Assembly: GCA_963791145.1 (NCBI GenBank)
Contig: CAWBRT010000003.1
Location: forward strand, 62,001 to 126,000
Source: CAWBRT01 sp963791145
Lineage (GTDB): Bacteria; Acidobacteriota; Terriglobia; Terriglobales; Acidobacteriaceae
Direction of reading: 5' to 3'
DNA length: 64,000 bases
A model generated the notes under the pieces. The model was not told the DNA's origin. It saw nothing but the letters and a program-made list of their open reading frames with translations, and searched no databases. The translations under genes and the position numbers were made by a program. Of this stretch, positions 26,585-38,409 are shown in pieces. How positions within the stretch are numbered: the first letter of the stretch is position 1; every line of letters starts with the position of its first letter.

Positions 26585-27262
26585 ATGGCACAGAACAAGA
26601 CTGCAAGCACGGGCGCTTCCTGGACCAGCGCCCAAGCCTACGTGCTGGCCACAATCTGCCTGGTGGTGGGAATCGCCGTGGGTTATCTGGCGCGGGGGTC
26701 GGCCGGCAGCGAGAGCCGGCCGCAGACCGGCGCGGCACCGGCTGCTCCCGCCAGTGCGAGCGCTTCCACGGCAGAGCCCACGCCTGAGCAAATGCAGAAA
26801 ATGGCGAGCGCGCAGGCGGCGCCTATTCTGGCGCAGCTCCAGAGTTCCCCCAATGACCCGAAGCTTCTGGCCGAGGCCGGCAATGTCTACTACGACACGC
26901 AGCAGTACAAGGAAGCCATCGACTATTACAGCCGCGCGCTGAAAGTGCAACCGCGCGACGCCGACATCCGCACCGACCTGGGTACGGCGTATTTTTATCT
27001 TGGCGACTCCGACCGGGCGCTGCAAGAGTTCGACACCGCGCTCCGGGACGATCCGCGGCACGGTCAGACCATGTTCAACAAAGGCATGGTGCTCTGGCAG
27101 GGCAAAGGCAATCCTGAGGCGGCGGTCGCGACCTGGCAGAACGCTGTTGAAGACCATTCCCGACTATCCCGAGCGCACCGGGTGGAAGAGGCGATCAGCC
27201 AAGCTAAGCAGCATACCGGAATTAAGCCAGGGACCAAGACCGATAAGCCGGCGAGCATGTAA
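26585..27262 (+). CDS. Membrane-anchored TPR protein, cytochrome c maturation context
   Basis: One N-terminal membrane helix (about residues 17-37, YVLATICLVVGIAVGYLA) followed by an Ala/Thr/Pro-rich spacer and then about three tetratricopeptide repeats (LAEAGNVYYDTQQYKEAIDY, DIRTDLGTAYFYLGDSDRAL and MFNKGMVLWQGKGNPEAAVA). The layout is that of CcmI/NrfG-like TPR proteins, which hold apocytochrome c for heme ligation. Placement just upstream of resB and ccsA supports that role, but homology to a named chaperone cannot be proven by eye. Shine-Dalgarno GAGGAT precedes ATG 26585. Confidence 0.8.
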   Translation: MAQNKTASTGASWTSAQAYVLATICLVVGIAVGYLARGSAGSESRPQTGAAPAAPASASASTAEPTPEQMQKMASAQAAPILAQLQSSPNDPKLLAEAGNVYYDTQQYKEAIDYYSRALKVQPRDADIRTDLGTAYFYLGDSDRALQEFDTALRDDPRHGQTMFNKGMVLWQGKGNPEAAVATWQNAVEDHSRLSRAHRVEEAISQAKQHTGIKPGTKTDKPASM

Positions 27263-27450
27263 CTGCTCCGGCATTCGCGCTTGGGACTCCGGAACCTATC
27301 CGCAAGGGCAAAATCGGCGTAGGCCGGGCTCTGGGAACTCGCGAGTCTCCCCTCGAGCCCTTAGTCTCGATTTGTGACATTCGTCATAGCCTGCTCGATG
27401 CTCCGGATGCGAACATTTTAGTAATAGCAGAACCGATTTTCGAAAAAGCC

Positions 27451-27567
27451 TAGAGCAAAACCAGGGATGGTGTATACCGAAGCGAAACGTTCCAGTCGCC
27501 GCGACCACCAGGGAGCGGCGACGGTAAGCAGAACTTGAAGGTCTATAACATCCCTGGTTTTGCCGTA
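27451..27567. repeat. TAGA-bounded element, 117-bp copy B
   Basis: Same ends and interior as the copy at 18290-18406, with one base different. It occupies the space between the TPR gene and resB and ends 37 bases before the resB ATG. The rest of the gap 27263-27450 shows no gene. Confidence 0.9.
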
Positions 27568-27603
27568 AATGGGTGCCTGGCACCCGCGAAGGAACCTCCT
27601 GGA

Positions 27604-29058
27604 ATGTTGTCGAGATTGTGGTCGAAGTTCTATTCAACCCTGGCATCGGTGCGCACCGGAATTATTCTTCTGTTGATCGTCGTGCTCTTCTCTGCCCTGG
27701 GCACGGTGGTGTTGCAGCGTCCGACCACGGATCCGATTGAGATCGAGCGCGCCTACGCTCCGGCGACCTTGCAGTGGCTGGACGCGCTGGGGCTCACCGA
27801 CGTGTATCACGCCTGGTGGTTCGCCGCCCTGCTGGGACTGGTCAGCCTGAGCATCATCTTTGCCTCGCTGGAGCGCTGGCCGAAGGCCTGGAAGTTCTAT
27901 GCGCAGCCGACCCTGCGACCGCAGCCGGCCTTCCGCAGCTCGCTCACCTTTCACCGCGAGTTCCCGATCCGTGACGCCGAAGCGGGACTAGGTGCGGCCG
28001 AGCGGGCCCTTACCAAGCTGGGGCTCAAGCCGCGGCGGGTGGTGGACGACGGTGAAGTTTCGTTGTACTCGGAGCGGCAGCGCTTGTCGGTGCTGGCGGT
28101 TTACATCGTCCATCTCAGCCTGTTGCTGATCTTCGCCGGATACCTCATCGATGCCTTCTACAGTTATCGCGGCACGCTCAACCTGACCAAGGGCGAGAGC
28201 AGCAACAGCATCGTGGTGCGGCGCCGCGGCGGCGAGCAGCGAATGCATCTGCCATTTACCATCCGCTGCGACGGCGCCGGACAGGAGAATTACCCGGACG
28301 GCAGCCCCAAGCGCTGGTGGTCGGACCTGGCGGTCCTGGAGAAGGGCCGCGAAGTGGAGCGCAAGCAGATCGCGGTGAACGACCCATTGACTTACGGCGG
28401 CATCCGCTTCTACCAGTCGAACTTCGGCACCACCGGCAAGCTGGACTCGGTCACGCTTCAGGTACAGGCAGCCGACGGCGTTCCCAAGGCGATCATCCTT
28501 TCGCCGGGCAAGCCAGCGCAACTTGACGCCGACAACTCAGTGGCGCTGGGGCGCTTTGTCCCCGATTACTACGTGCAGGACGGCGAGGTCTTCCAGCGCT
28601 CGGAGAACCCGGAGAATCCCGCCATCCAACTGCTGCTGACCGGCAAGACCGGACCGAGCGATGTTTGGCTTTTCCCGCGCAACAGCTTCAACAGCGTGCA
28701 TCGCGCCAGCGGCTATTCGTTCGCATTCCGGAACTGGCAGTTGGCCTACTTCACCGGGCTCGAGGTCTCCTACCATCCCGGGCAATGGGCGATATGGGCC
28801 GGCGTGCTGCTGCTGGCGGCGGGATTGGGCGTCGCCTTCTACCTGGTTCACATGCGCTTCTGGGTCATGACAGTCAACGGCGAGGAGCGCGGATTGCTGC
28901 TGTGGGTCGGCGGGACTTTCAACAAGAATCGCGATCGCTTCGAGCGGCGCTTTCGCGAGGTGACCGAGGCAATCGCTGCGGAGCTACGCAACAGCGGGCA
29001 GATCGAGAAAGACCAGCAGGATGCATCAGCGGAACAGAAGACGCTGGCGCAAGTGTAG
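27604..29058 (+). CDS. resB: Cytochrome c biogenesis protein ResB
   Basis: System II cytochrome c synthetase component (ResB/CcsB). It starts with the family hallmark LASVRTGIILLLIVVLFSALGTVV, followed by a second helix near residues 75-95, a third at VYIVHLSLLLIFAGYLI, a large periplasmic domain with FYQSNFG, and a last helix near the C-terminus (AIWAGVLLLAAGLGVAFYL). With CcsA it exports heme and attaches it to CxxCH motifs of apocytochromes. The start ATG 27604 is preceded by AAGGAACC; the frame extends upstream to 27535 only through repeat DNA. Its TAG stop is the first three bases of a TAGAAC-bounded element. Confidence 0.93.
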   Translation: MLSRLWSKFYSTLASVRTGIILLLIVVLFSALGTVVLQRPTTDPIEIERAYAPATLQWLDALGLTDVYHAWWFAALLGLVSLSIIFASLERWPKAWKFYAQPTLRPQPAFRSSLTFHREFPIRDAEAGLGAAERALTKLGLKPRRVVDDGEVSLYSERQRLSVLAVYIVHLSLLLIFAGYLIDAFYSYRGTLNLTKGESSNSIVVRRRGGEQRMHLPFTIRCDGAGQENYPDGSPKRWWSDLAVLEKGREVERKQIAVNDPLTYGGIRFYQSNFGTTGKLDSVTLQVQAADGVPKAIILSPGKPAQLDADNSVALGRFVPDYYVQDGEVFQRSENPENPAIQLLLTGKTGPSDVWLFPRNSFNSVHRASGYSFAFRNWQLAYFTGLEVSYHPGQWAIWAGVLLLAAGLGVAFYLVHMRFWVMTVNGEERGLLLWVGGTFNKNRDRFERRFREVTEAIAAELRNSGQIEKDQQDASAEQKTLAQV

Positions 29059-29190
29059 AACCGGTTGCATAAATGATCTTTGAAAGGGCATGGCTTTAGC
29101 CATGCCGTCCAGAGCCACCCCAAAACGCGGGCTTTTAGCCCCTGAGGGTATTGCAGGTTCTGTCGAATTACATTTGTGCAACCGGTTCTA
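29056..29190. repeat. TAGA-bounded element (TAGAAC type) at the resB stop codon
   Basis: TAGAACCGGTTGCA (29056-29069) is the exact inverse of TGCAACCGGTTCTA (29177-29190). The interior carries GGCATGGCTTTAGCCATGCC and GCGGGCTTTTAGCCC-like hairpins, shared with the element at 30692-30825. The two thus bracket ccsA. Confidence 0.85.
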
Positions 29191-29215
29191 GGAATCGAGA
29201 AGAGGTTATTAGCGA

Positions 29216-30634
29216 ATGTCACGTGCACGAGCCGAGCAAACACGAGTAGAGCAAACAGCCACCGGCACAATGCTGCTGATCATAGTCGGACTGGGAATGC
29301 TGGTCCTGTTGATTACGGCGCTTCTGGGAGTCGCCAAGTCCCACTCCGGCCCCATCTACGGCGAGAGCAACATGCTTTACCTGGCGCTGGTCTGCTACGC
29401 GGGCGCGGGCGCCTTGTACCTGGGCTTCGGCGTCACCGGCGTCGAACGCTACGTGAAGTTCGCTTCCATTTCCACCGCCGTCGGCTTCGCGGCGAATACC
29501 GTCGCCGCCGCGCATCGCTGGTACATGGCCGGGCACCCGCCGTTCTCCACCATGTACGAAATGCTGCTGAGCTTCGTCTGGACGGTTGCCTTGCTCACCC
29601 TGGTGGCCGAGCGCGGCTACAAGGTGCGCATCATCGGCAGCGTCACCATGCCTCTCGCGGTGGTCAGCGTCATCCTGATGCAGTTGCTTCCCTCCGAGGT
29701 TCGTCCGCTGGTTCCGGCGCTGCAATCGACCTGGCTGCACATCCACGTTTCGCTCGCCATGCTCGCCTATGCGGCTTGCGCCGTCAGCTTCGCACTGGCA
29801 TTGATGTTCCTGATCCAGGACCGTATGCAGACCGAGACCTTCCAGGGGCTGACCGCGCTGGGAATGGTGGCTGTCTATGCGTCCACGATGCTGCGTTTTC
29901 GCTCCGGGGGATTCGCGGTGGTGGCTTGGGATCCGGCGCAGAAGTCGGAAGTATTCGTGGCTCGCGGCATGCGCCTGTTCGTGACCATTCCGGAGCTGGG
30001 ATGGCTGTTCCTGCTGATCCTGCTCTCCGCCGTTGTGCCGGCCGTGCTTTACCTGCTGGGGCGCTTGGGGGGGAACGACGACAGCCCGTTCTACGATCAG
30101 GCCAACAAGGCGATGTTCGTCAGCATTCTACTGCAGATCGTGGGATTGGCCGTTTTTGTACTGCGCGCGCAGCGCGGCGCATACGCTTCGCCGGACGCTG
30201 ATGGAGTGTTTCCGACCGCGCTGGCGGCCAGCCCGTTCGTTCTTTCCGGAATCATCGGCGCCATCTTCGCCGGGCTGCTTTACCTGCTGCTGCTGTGGCG
30301 GCGCGAAGGCCTGGAACAGATGCTGCCTCCGGCCGACGCGCTGGATCAGCTCACCTACAAAACCATCTGCATCGGCTTCCCTTTGCTGACGCTGATGATC
30401 GCCGTGGGCGCCTACTGGGCTAACCAGACCTGGGGCTCCTACTGGAGTTGGGACCCGAAGGAAACCTGGGCGGCTATCACCTGGCTGGTCTACGCCGGAT
30501 ACCTGCACATGCGCGTCACGCGCGGTTGGCGCGGAAGGCGCGCGGCCTACTTCGCCATCCTTGGATTTGCGGTGGTGATCTTCACGTTCTTCGGCGTGAC
30601 CTACCTGCTGCCGGGCCTGCACGCGTACGCGTAG
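29216..30634 (+). CDS. ccsA: Cytochrome c biogenesis protein CcsA/ResC
   Basis: Polytopic heme-handling membrane protein, partner of ResB. The tryptophan-rich WWD motif is WGSYWSWDPKETWAAITW (about residues 405-422). Conserved histidine context is seen at WLHIHVSLAMLAYA and in AAAHRWYMAGHPPFSTMYE. At 472 residues it is longer than many CcsA proteins; the extra length is a central segment (about residues 205-350) with three more hydrophobic stretches. It starts 25 bases after a repeat element; the ATG 29216 has GAGGTTATT upstream. It should be expressed with resB unless the intervening hairpin ends most transcripts. Confidence 0.92.
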   Translation: MSRARAEQTRVEQTATGTMLLIIVGLGMLVLLITALLGVAKSHSGPIYGESNMLYLALVCYAGAGALYLGFGVTGVERYVKFASISTAVGFAANTVAAAHRWYMAGHPPFSTMYEMLLSFVWTVALLTLVAERGYKVRIIGSVTMPLAVVSVILMQLLPSEVRPLVPALQSTWLHIHVSLAMLAYAACAVSFALALMFLIQDRMQTETFQGLTALGMVAVYASTMLRFRSGGFAVVAWDPAQKSEVFVARGMRLFVTIPELGWLFLLILLSAVVPAVLYLLGRLGGNDDSPFYDQANKAMFVSILLQIVGLAVFVLRAQRGAYASPDADGVFPTALAASPFVLSGIIGAIFAGLLYLLLLWRREGLEQMLPPADALDQLTYKTICIGFPLLTLMIAVGAYWANQTWGSYWSWDPKETWAAITWLVYAGYLHMRVTRGWRGRRAAYFAILGFAVVIFTFFGVTYLLPGLHAYA

Positions 30635-30691
30635 AAGACAGTTCTCAACTGCCGGTTCCCAGTTGGTTCTTCGTTGTTCGTTGTTAGTCCT

Positions 30692-30825
30692 TAGAGCATG
30701 TTTCAAAAACAGTGCTTTGAAAGGGCATGGCTTTAGCCATGCCGTCTGGAGCCAGAAAGAAGCGGGCTTTAGCCCCTGAGGGAACTAGCCGTTCTCCCGA
30801 TTAGGGGTTTTTGAAACAAGCTCTA
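30692..30825. repeat. TAGA-bounded element (TAGAGC type) after ccsA
   Basis: TAGAGCATGTTTCAAAAAC (30692-30710) against GTTTTTGAAACAAGCTCTA (30807-30825), one mismatch. The core CTTTGAAAGGGCATGGCT and the AGCGGGCTTTAGCCCCTGAG segment match the element at 29056, although the terminal arms differ. Confidence 0.85.
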
Positions 30826-31201
30826 GTTAAGAACGGGGTGTTTTCATCGACCCACTGGCAAGAGCAGCAACATCTCCACTTCGAATGTCATGCTGAGCAA
30901 CTCCGCAAGGAGGAGCGAAGCATCCCCGGGTCACTGTCCTAATCCGTGCCGCGTGGAGCCTTCTGCAGAAGCCTTCTGCTTCATTCTTTGCGATAAGCCG
31001 GGATGCTTCGCTTCGCTCAGCATGTCATCTGAAGAGTAGAAAGAAGCGTCATTCCGAGCGAGCGACGTGTCGTCCGTCGCGAGTCGAGGAATCTTGTGGT
31101 TGTCTTCCCAAAAACAAAGCCCACCATAGCCAAACGGCACGAAGCTAGGATCGGCAACCGGGTTCTGGTAACCTTCTATCGAGTCGTTATTCGCCACTCG
31201 C
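30826..31201. other. Intergenic region with two common dispersed repeats
   Basis: CATGCTGAGC (30889) with GAAGCATCCC is mirrored by GGGATGCTTCG and GCTCAGCATG (ending about 31032), forming a long imperfect hairpin. At 31051-31096 a second repeat reads TCATTCCGAGCGAGCGACG and CGAGTCGAGGAATCTTGTG; its sister is at 46369-46425. No gene is seen here. Confidence 0.6.
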
Positions 31202-31307
31202 ATGGACCCGATGAGTTTTATCGCCGAGATGACAAAGGCGCTCGCATGGCCGATCGCAGTAGTTGTGCTAGGCTTCATGTTTAGAGTTCGTATCAGCGGC
31301 CTCCTAG

Positions 31308-32592
31308 CAGGCTGCTGAAAAAGCTGTGATCCGCAATGAACTCTGTCCCAGTTTGTCTTTCGACTGTATCGGGGGAGAGTTCGTTTTGGGCTCAGCCTGC
31401 CGGCTGGTGAACTTCTTTTCCCCAGCAGATACACTTCTTCCTTCGATTACGCCGCCTGAACCGACAGGTTCCTCAGGCGCACCAGGTTGTAGGCCGCGCA
31501 AGCAAAGGTGAACACCCAGTCCACCTTGAAGGTTCCGCGATGCCGAACTTTGCGCAGCAGAGCAATCGTTTTCAGCCAGCCAAAACATTCTTCGATCCGT
31601 TTTCGCTTCCGCTGGCTGACACCGTAGCCTGCATGGCGCGTCGTTCGCTGGTCGATGGCACTTCCGCCCGGCCGGTTCTCATTCCGCGCCACGTGCGGCG
31701 TAACCTGCATATGGCGGCATTCGGCCACGAAGTTTCGCGTGTCAAAGCCCTTGTCGCCGCCCACCGTCACTGGCTGGCAGCCAGGAATCTGCTCCAGCAT
31801 CAGCAGCGCGGTATCGCGCTCGGCCGTGCCGTTGGCTTCCCAGGCCATCGCATTCACAATCAGTCCGTTCCGGTTTTCCACCAACAGATTGCCGCTGTAG
31901 CTCAACTTGGACTCCTTGCCATCACCTTTCCGTGCCAGCTTCGCATCCGGATCGGTCTTCGACTCGTGCGTCTGGTTCGACCGCTTCTCCCCATGGAAGT
32001 TCACCGTCGGATTGCCGGGATCGTCATCGTCAGACAGAGGATTCTTTCCCTCTTTCCGCTGAAAGCTCTTCACCCCCGCCCAAGCTTCCAGCAACGTGCC
32101 GTCGACGGTGAAGTGCTCATCCGAGGTCAAGCCCTTCGCCCGCGCCTGCTTCACCACCTGCGCCAGAAACTGCTTGGCCACATCCGCCTCCAGCAGTCGG
32201 TCCCGGTTCTTGGTGAACGTTGTCGCATCCCAAACTTCTTCGTCCAGGTTCAGCCCCACGAACCAGCGGAACAGAATGCTGTAGTCGATCTCTTCGATCA
32301 GCAGCCGCTCGCTGCGGATTGAGTACAGCATCTGTAGCAATTGCGCCCGCAACAGCTTCTCCGGCGCAATCGACGGCCGTCCTTCGCTGGCATACATCCG
32401 GTTGAACCGCGGCGACAGCTCGTGGAGAACCTCGTCTACCATCGTCCGGACCACCCGCAGCGGATGGTCTTTCCGCACCCGCGTCTCCGGCGACAGATAA
32501 CTGAACATGTCACTCTGCTGATGATCCGCTCCTCGCATACTTCTCGTTAACACAACTAGCCTGTGGATTGGGAGTAGTTTTTCAGCAGCCTG
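31308..32592. mobile_element. IS5-family insertion sequence, complete, CTAG target duplication
   Basis: The element is 1285 bp. Terminal inverted repeats CAGGCTGCTGAAAAA (from 31308) and TTTTTCAGCAGCCTG (to 32592) are perfect over 15 bp. Both sides carry CTAG (31304-31307 and 32593-32596), matching the YTAR target known for IS5-type elements. One intact transposase gene on the minus strand. Confidence 0.95.
31447..32538 (-). CDS. IS5-family DDE transposase
   Basis: About 363 residues, full length and intact. The N-terminal part has DMFSYLSPETRVRKDHPLR and ILFRWFVGLNLDEEVWDATTF. The DDE catalytic core reads FTVDGTLLEAW (first Asp), VGGDKGFDTRNFV (second Asp) and KRIEECFGWLKT (Glu). ATG 32538 is chosen over a GTG at 32553. 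It lies inside a complete element with perfect ends, so it is likely active. Confidence 0.95.
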   Translation of the reverse strand: MRGADHQQSDMFSYLSPETRVRKDHPLRVVRTMVDEVLHELSPRFNRMYASEGRPSIAPEKLLRAQLLQMLYSIRSERLLIEEIDYSILFRWFVGLNLDEEVWDATTFTKNRDRLLEADVAKQFLAQVVKQARAKGLTSDEHFTVDGTLLEAWAGVKSFQRKEGKNPLSDDDDPGNPTVNFHGEKRSNQTHESKTDPDAKLARKGDGKESKLSYSGNLLVENRNGLIVNAMAWEANGTAERDTALLMLEQIPGCQPVTVGGDKGFDTRNFVAECRHMQVTPHVARNENRPGGSAIDQRTTRHAGYGVSQRKRKRIEECFGWLKTIALLRKVRHRGTFKVDWVFTFACAAYNLVRLRNLSVQAA

Positions 32593-33096
32593 CTAGAGGG
32601 TGTAAGACTCCGCCGCATTAAGAAAGGCGAATGGGCGGTAGATTTTGAGAAAGTGGCACAAGAGGTTCGCGCAGAGCTACCCACTCCTAATGAAACCGCG
32701 ACAGACCGACCGATATTGAATCAGGAAGTTGAAAGTTTGATCGATAGTGCGCCTGCAGCGGCTATTTCCCAAACTTGGAATGAACTCGAGAGCCGGGTGG
32801 CAGCCGTCGCCTCAGAGGCCGGCATAACACAGAAGCTCTTACCGGAACTTCTGCGCGCCCTTGCGGACAAAGGAATCATTCAGTCGCCTGTGAGGGATTC
32901 CATTCTGGGACTGCGGAATATGCGCAACCTGGCGGTTCACGCGCCTGGGGGGCGATTAACACCGAACCAAGCACGTGAATTCATCACCATGGCCGAAGCG
33001 GTGATGTGGAGCTTGGAACAAAACCTCAAAACTGCTCATCCGAGATAGAAACGGACGGAGCCCAGCACGTGCGATGTTGGCGCTTGCTCGGGTGAC

Positions 33097-35742
<2,646 letters not shown>

Positions 35743-36227
35743 AAATTAAGTTCTCTTCCTACTTCTCTTACCGTTTCCCGATGGGTCGGCCTTGTGAGTC
35801 GCAAACAGGATGCTGCGGGCTTCGCTGCCGGCTTGTGCGGAATCACGTAACTGCTTGTAATTACAGGATGTTATTCGCACGATGAGTACTATTTATTATA
35901 ACACGAGCTGACCACGCATCCGGCGCTCTCGGGGTGTGAAAAGATGTGCAAATTGAAGCTATATGGAAGCCCATATCCCGAGCCACGTCAGGCAGATTTC
36001 CCATTTGCCGGGTGATGGCAAATATGGGCCGCCAGCGGTTCGCGACGCATAGGGGTTAATGCTTCAGGTTCGGTGCAATTTTAACCGTAGGTTCACAGGC
36101 CTTTGATGTGGTTCTAATTTTCAGAACATCATAATCAGGATGTCTGGGCGGTTACGGCCGGCACGGCAAGAGACGCAGGCCGGCGCCGCGCAGGCGAAAA
36201 ACTCTGTGGACCCCGGAGGCCTAGGCA
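35743..36227. other. Divergent intergenic region between gyrA and NUDIX gene
   Basis: 485 bases holding the gyrA promoter. An AT-rich patch at about 35888-35906 (TATTTATTATAACACG) is the best promoter-like sequence. CCCATTTGCC (36000-36009) and GGCAAATATGGG (36017-36028) form a hairpin similar to the one at 49129. No gene was recognised. Confidence 0.45.
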
Positions 36228-36746
36228 GTGCCGGTTCCCTTTGAAGATCAAATCCGTTCGCGAGCGATAACTGCCCATTGGAACGATGTTCCCCTGAAAG
36301 TTGCCGCCATCTGCTACCGCCTGAACGGCGACGGCGAAGTGGAGTTTCTGCTGGTCCGCACCGCTCGTGGGCGCTGGACGTTTCCCAAGGGCGGGGTTGA
36401 TGGCGACCGCAATGGGGCTGCCGCCGCCGCTCGCGAAGCCTACGAGGAAGCCGGCGTTCGTGGCCGCATCGAGAACTCCTCGTTCACCCGATACCTGCAC
36501 CACAAACAGCGCCTCTTCGGGCGCTCGCGACCCAGCGGGATCGCCGTCGACGCTTACCTCTGCGAGGTGGTACAACTCGTCGCGCCGCAAGAGTTTCATC
36601 GTAATCCCACCTGGTTCTCGGCGCGCAAAGCCAAGCGGCGCCTGGCTGAGGCGCGGCCACAAAAATTTGCTGCCGAATTGGAACGGGTGGTCGACTCGGC
36701 CGTAGGGTTGATCGCCAAACGCGGCAGCCGCCGCTTTCACGTTTAG
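36228..36746 (+). CDS. NUDIX hydrolase
   Basis: A 172-residue NUDIX-fold enzyme hydrolysing a nucleoside diphosphate linked to another moiety. The NUDIX box reads GGVDGDRNGAAAAAREAYEE followed by AGV: the REAYEEAGV half is perfect, but the upstream conserved Glu is replaced by Arg. KVAAICYRLNGDGEVEFLLV and WTFPKGG are typical of the DIPP (diadenosine/diphosphoinositol polyphosphate) subgroup. The start is GTG 36228 with GGAGG nine bases upstream. It precedes a CHAD protein, a family linked to polyphosphate, which fits the DIPP guess. A rho-independent terminator lies between the two. Confidence 0.87.
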   Translation: MPVPFEDQIRSRAITAHWNDVPLKVAAICYRLNGDGEVEFLLVRTARGRWTFPKGGVDGDRNGAAAAAREAYEEAGVRGRIENSSFTRYLHHKQRLFGRSRPSGIAVDAYLCEVVQLVAPQEFHRNPTWFSARKAKRRLAEARPQKFAAELERVVDSAVGLIAKRGSRRFHV

Positions 36747-36822
36747 AATAGCCGGACGATCAGCCCGGCGTTATAGCGAAGGATACGCTCACTCCGAATC
36801 CGCCCTAGCTTCTCCTTGGCAG

Positions 36823-36849
36823 GCCCCGCAATGAAAGCGGGGCTTTTTT
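36823..36849 (+). terminator. Rho-independent terminator after NUDIX gene
   Basis: GCCCCGC (36823-36829), loop AATGAAA, GCGGGGC (36837-36843), then six T. It argues that the CHAD gene starts after this point. Confidence 0.9.
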
Positions 36850-36907
36850 ATTCTGGCCTGCACTCGTTGCAGCGGTCCGCCTGCGGCCTAGAATCATCCA
36901 CATCGGT

Positions 36908-38405
36908 ATGTCCGCTATCGCCAATCCGGATACTGCTCCGCCGGGAAGCCGCGTGCGCGCGGCCAAGCGCATCGTCCAAACCGCTCCGCCAGGAAAGCGG
37001 CATCGGCTACTGGATGGAGCAGGTCGTGACGGAGGCCGGGAAAGCGCGCGCCGATTTCGCCGCTGATCCAGTCCACGACCTGAGAGTTGCCATACGGCGC
37101 TGCCGCTCGATGGCCGAGGGCTTTCGCGCGCTAGACCCGGTGCCTACCTGGGACAAGATGCGGCGGGCCGCCAAGGGCCTCTTCTCCGCGCTGGGGGAGT
37201 TGCGCGATACCCAGGTGCTGATGGAATGGGTGACGAAGCTTAGCCCGGCGGACGATCCTGCCGGCCGCAAGCTGCTGGCCCACTGCGAGGCGCGCGAGCA
37301 GCAACTCAAATCGACGGCCGCCGAGGCGTTGCGCGACTTCGACTTCAAGCAGTGGATGCGTTGGGCGGCCACTCTGGAGGCGCGTTCCCGCCGGCTTTCA
37401 CGCCATCAGAAGCTGTTCGAGGTGGTGGCGCTGGAAAAATGGCTGCAAGCCCGCAATCTGCATTCGGCGGCTCTGCGCAACCGCAGCCAGACGAGCTGGC
37501 ACCAGCTCCGCATCGGCGTCAAGCGCTTCCGCTACCTGGTCGAAAACTTCCTGCCGCAACAGCACGAACAGTGGATCAAGGATCTGAAAACAATACAGGA
37601 CGCGCTCGGCGAAGTGCATGATCTGGACGTCCTCTGGGCCACCGCGCTCGAGGCGCATGCCTTCAGCGACGCGGAGGAACGAGTCCGCTGGAGGGCCGTG
37701 GTCTCTACCGAGCGGGAGAAGCGCATCCAGCGCTACCGCGAACTGATGGTCGGCCCCGGGTCGCTGTGGCTCCGCTGGAGAGACGGCCTGCCCAAGGGCG
37801 AGCCGCTGCGCCGGGCCGTACTGAACCGCTTCCGCATCCTCATCCCGTTGCTGTGTCCGGATCGCCGCCATACCGAGCATGTGCTCCGTTTGAGCCTGGA
37901 GCTTTACCAGGGACTGCGCGGCTCCGGGATTCTGAACATCGGCGAATACGATGGAACCGGTGCGGAGGAGTTGTTGACCGTGGCCTCGCTGGCGCACGGA
38001 GTCCGCAGCGCTCCTGAGGCTGTCCGCAAGGCGGGCTGGCGGTTGCTGAAACGGTTGAAGCCGCCTCCGGGATGGACGGAGGAGCAGTTGCGCGTTGCCC
38101 GGCTGATCGGCCGCTACCATCGCGGCGCCCTGCCGGGAAGCGGCCAGAAGAGCTACGCCAAGCTGCCGGCCGCGGCGCGCGCGACGGTCGATGCGCTGGC
38201 CGGGATTCTGCGGCTGGCCGACCGCCTTGACGACAAGCACGATCAGTCGATCCGCCGGGTTCAAATCGAGCGCAGCGACGGTTTCGTAGTGATTCGCGCC
38301 GAAGGTTATCGCGAGCTTACCCGCCCAGCCGAGCATGTGGCGGCCGCTCGGCATCTGCTGGAAACCGTCTGCGAGATGCCGGTGTTGCTAAAGCCGATGG
38401 AATAG
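36908..38405 (+). CDS. CHAD domain protein with C-terminal Ppx/GppA HD-like domain
   Basis: The CHAD domain (conserved histidine alpha-helical domain, a polyphosphate-binding helical bundle) starts with ADPVHDLRVAIRRCRSMAEGF and continues through TSWHQLRIGVKRFRYLVENF and IQDALGEVHDLDVL. The C-terminal half, from VLNRFRILIP to the end, resembles the HD-like domain of Ppx/GppA exopolyphosphatases (LSLELYQGL, LLTVASLAHGVR, RLADRLDDKHDQSI). ATG 36908 opens a frame (MSAIANPDTAPPG) that shifts into the CHAD frame near 36985, so a one-base error is likely; ATG 37012 is the first start inside the CHAD frame close to the domain. The open frame further left runs through a terminator and is not coding. 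Confidence 0.75.
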
Positions 38406-38409
38406 ACTG

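Larger units (their letters stand above)
31202..33048 (+). pseudogene. Small membrane protein gene disrupted by an IS5-family element
   Basis: Reading from ATG 31202 gives MDPMSFIAEMTKALAWPIAV and a membrane helix, then the frame is cut at 31307 by the insertion. Removing 31308-32592 and one CTAG copy restores an open frame through GLLEGVRLRRIKKGEWAVDF to the stop at 33048, about 187 residues. The soluble part resembles DUF4145-like domains (SQTWNELESRV, ADKGIIQSPVRDSILGLRNMRNLAVH, EAREFI-like QAREFITMAEAV). Function is unknown. The clean reconstruction shows the insertion is recent. Confidence 0.85.

Noticed and set aside
27535..27603. N-terminal extension of ResB from 27535
   Set aside because: Those codons belong to the TAGAGC-bounded repeat; ATG 27604 starts the conserved LASVRTGI segment.
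36816..36907. N-terminal extension of the CHAD gene to 36816
   Set aside because: It runs through a clear rho-independent terminator (36823-36849) and has no family resemblance.
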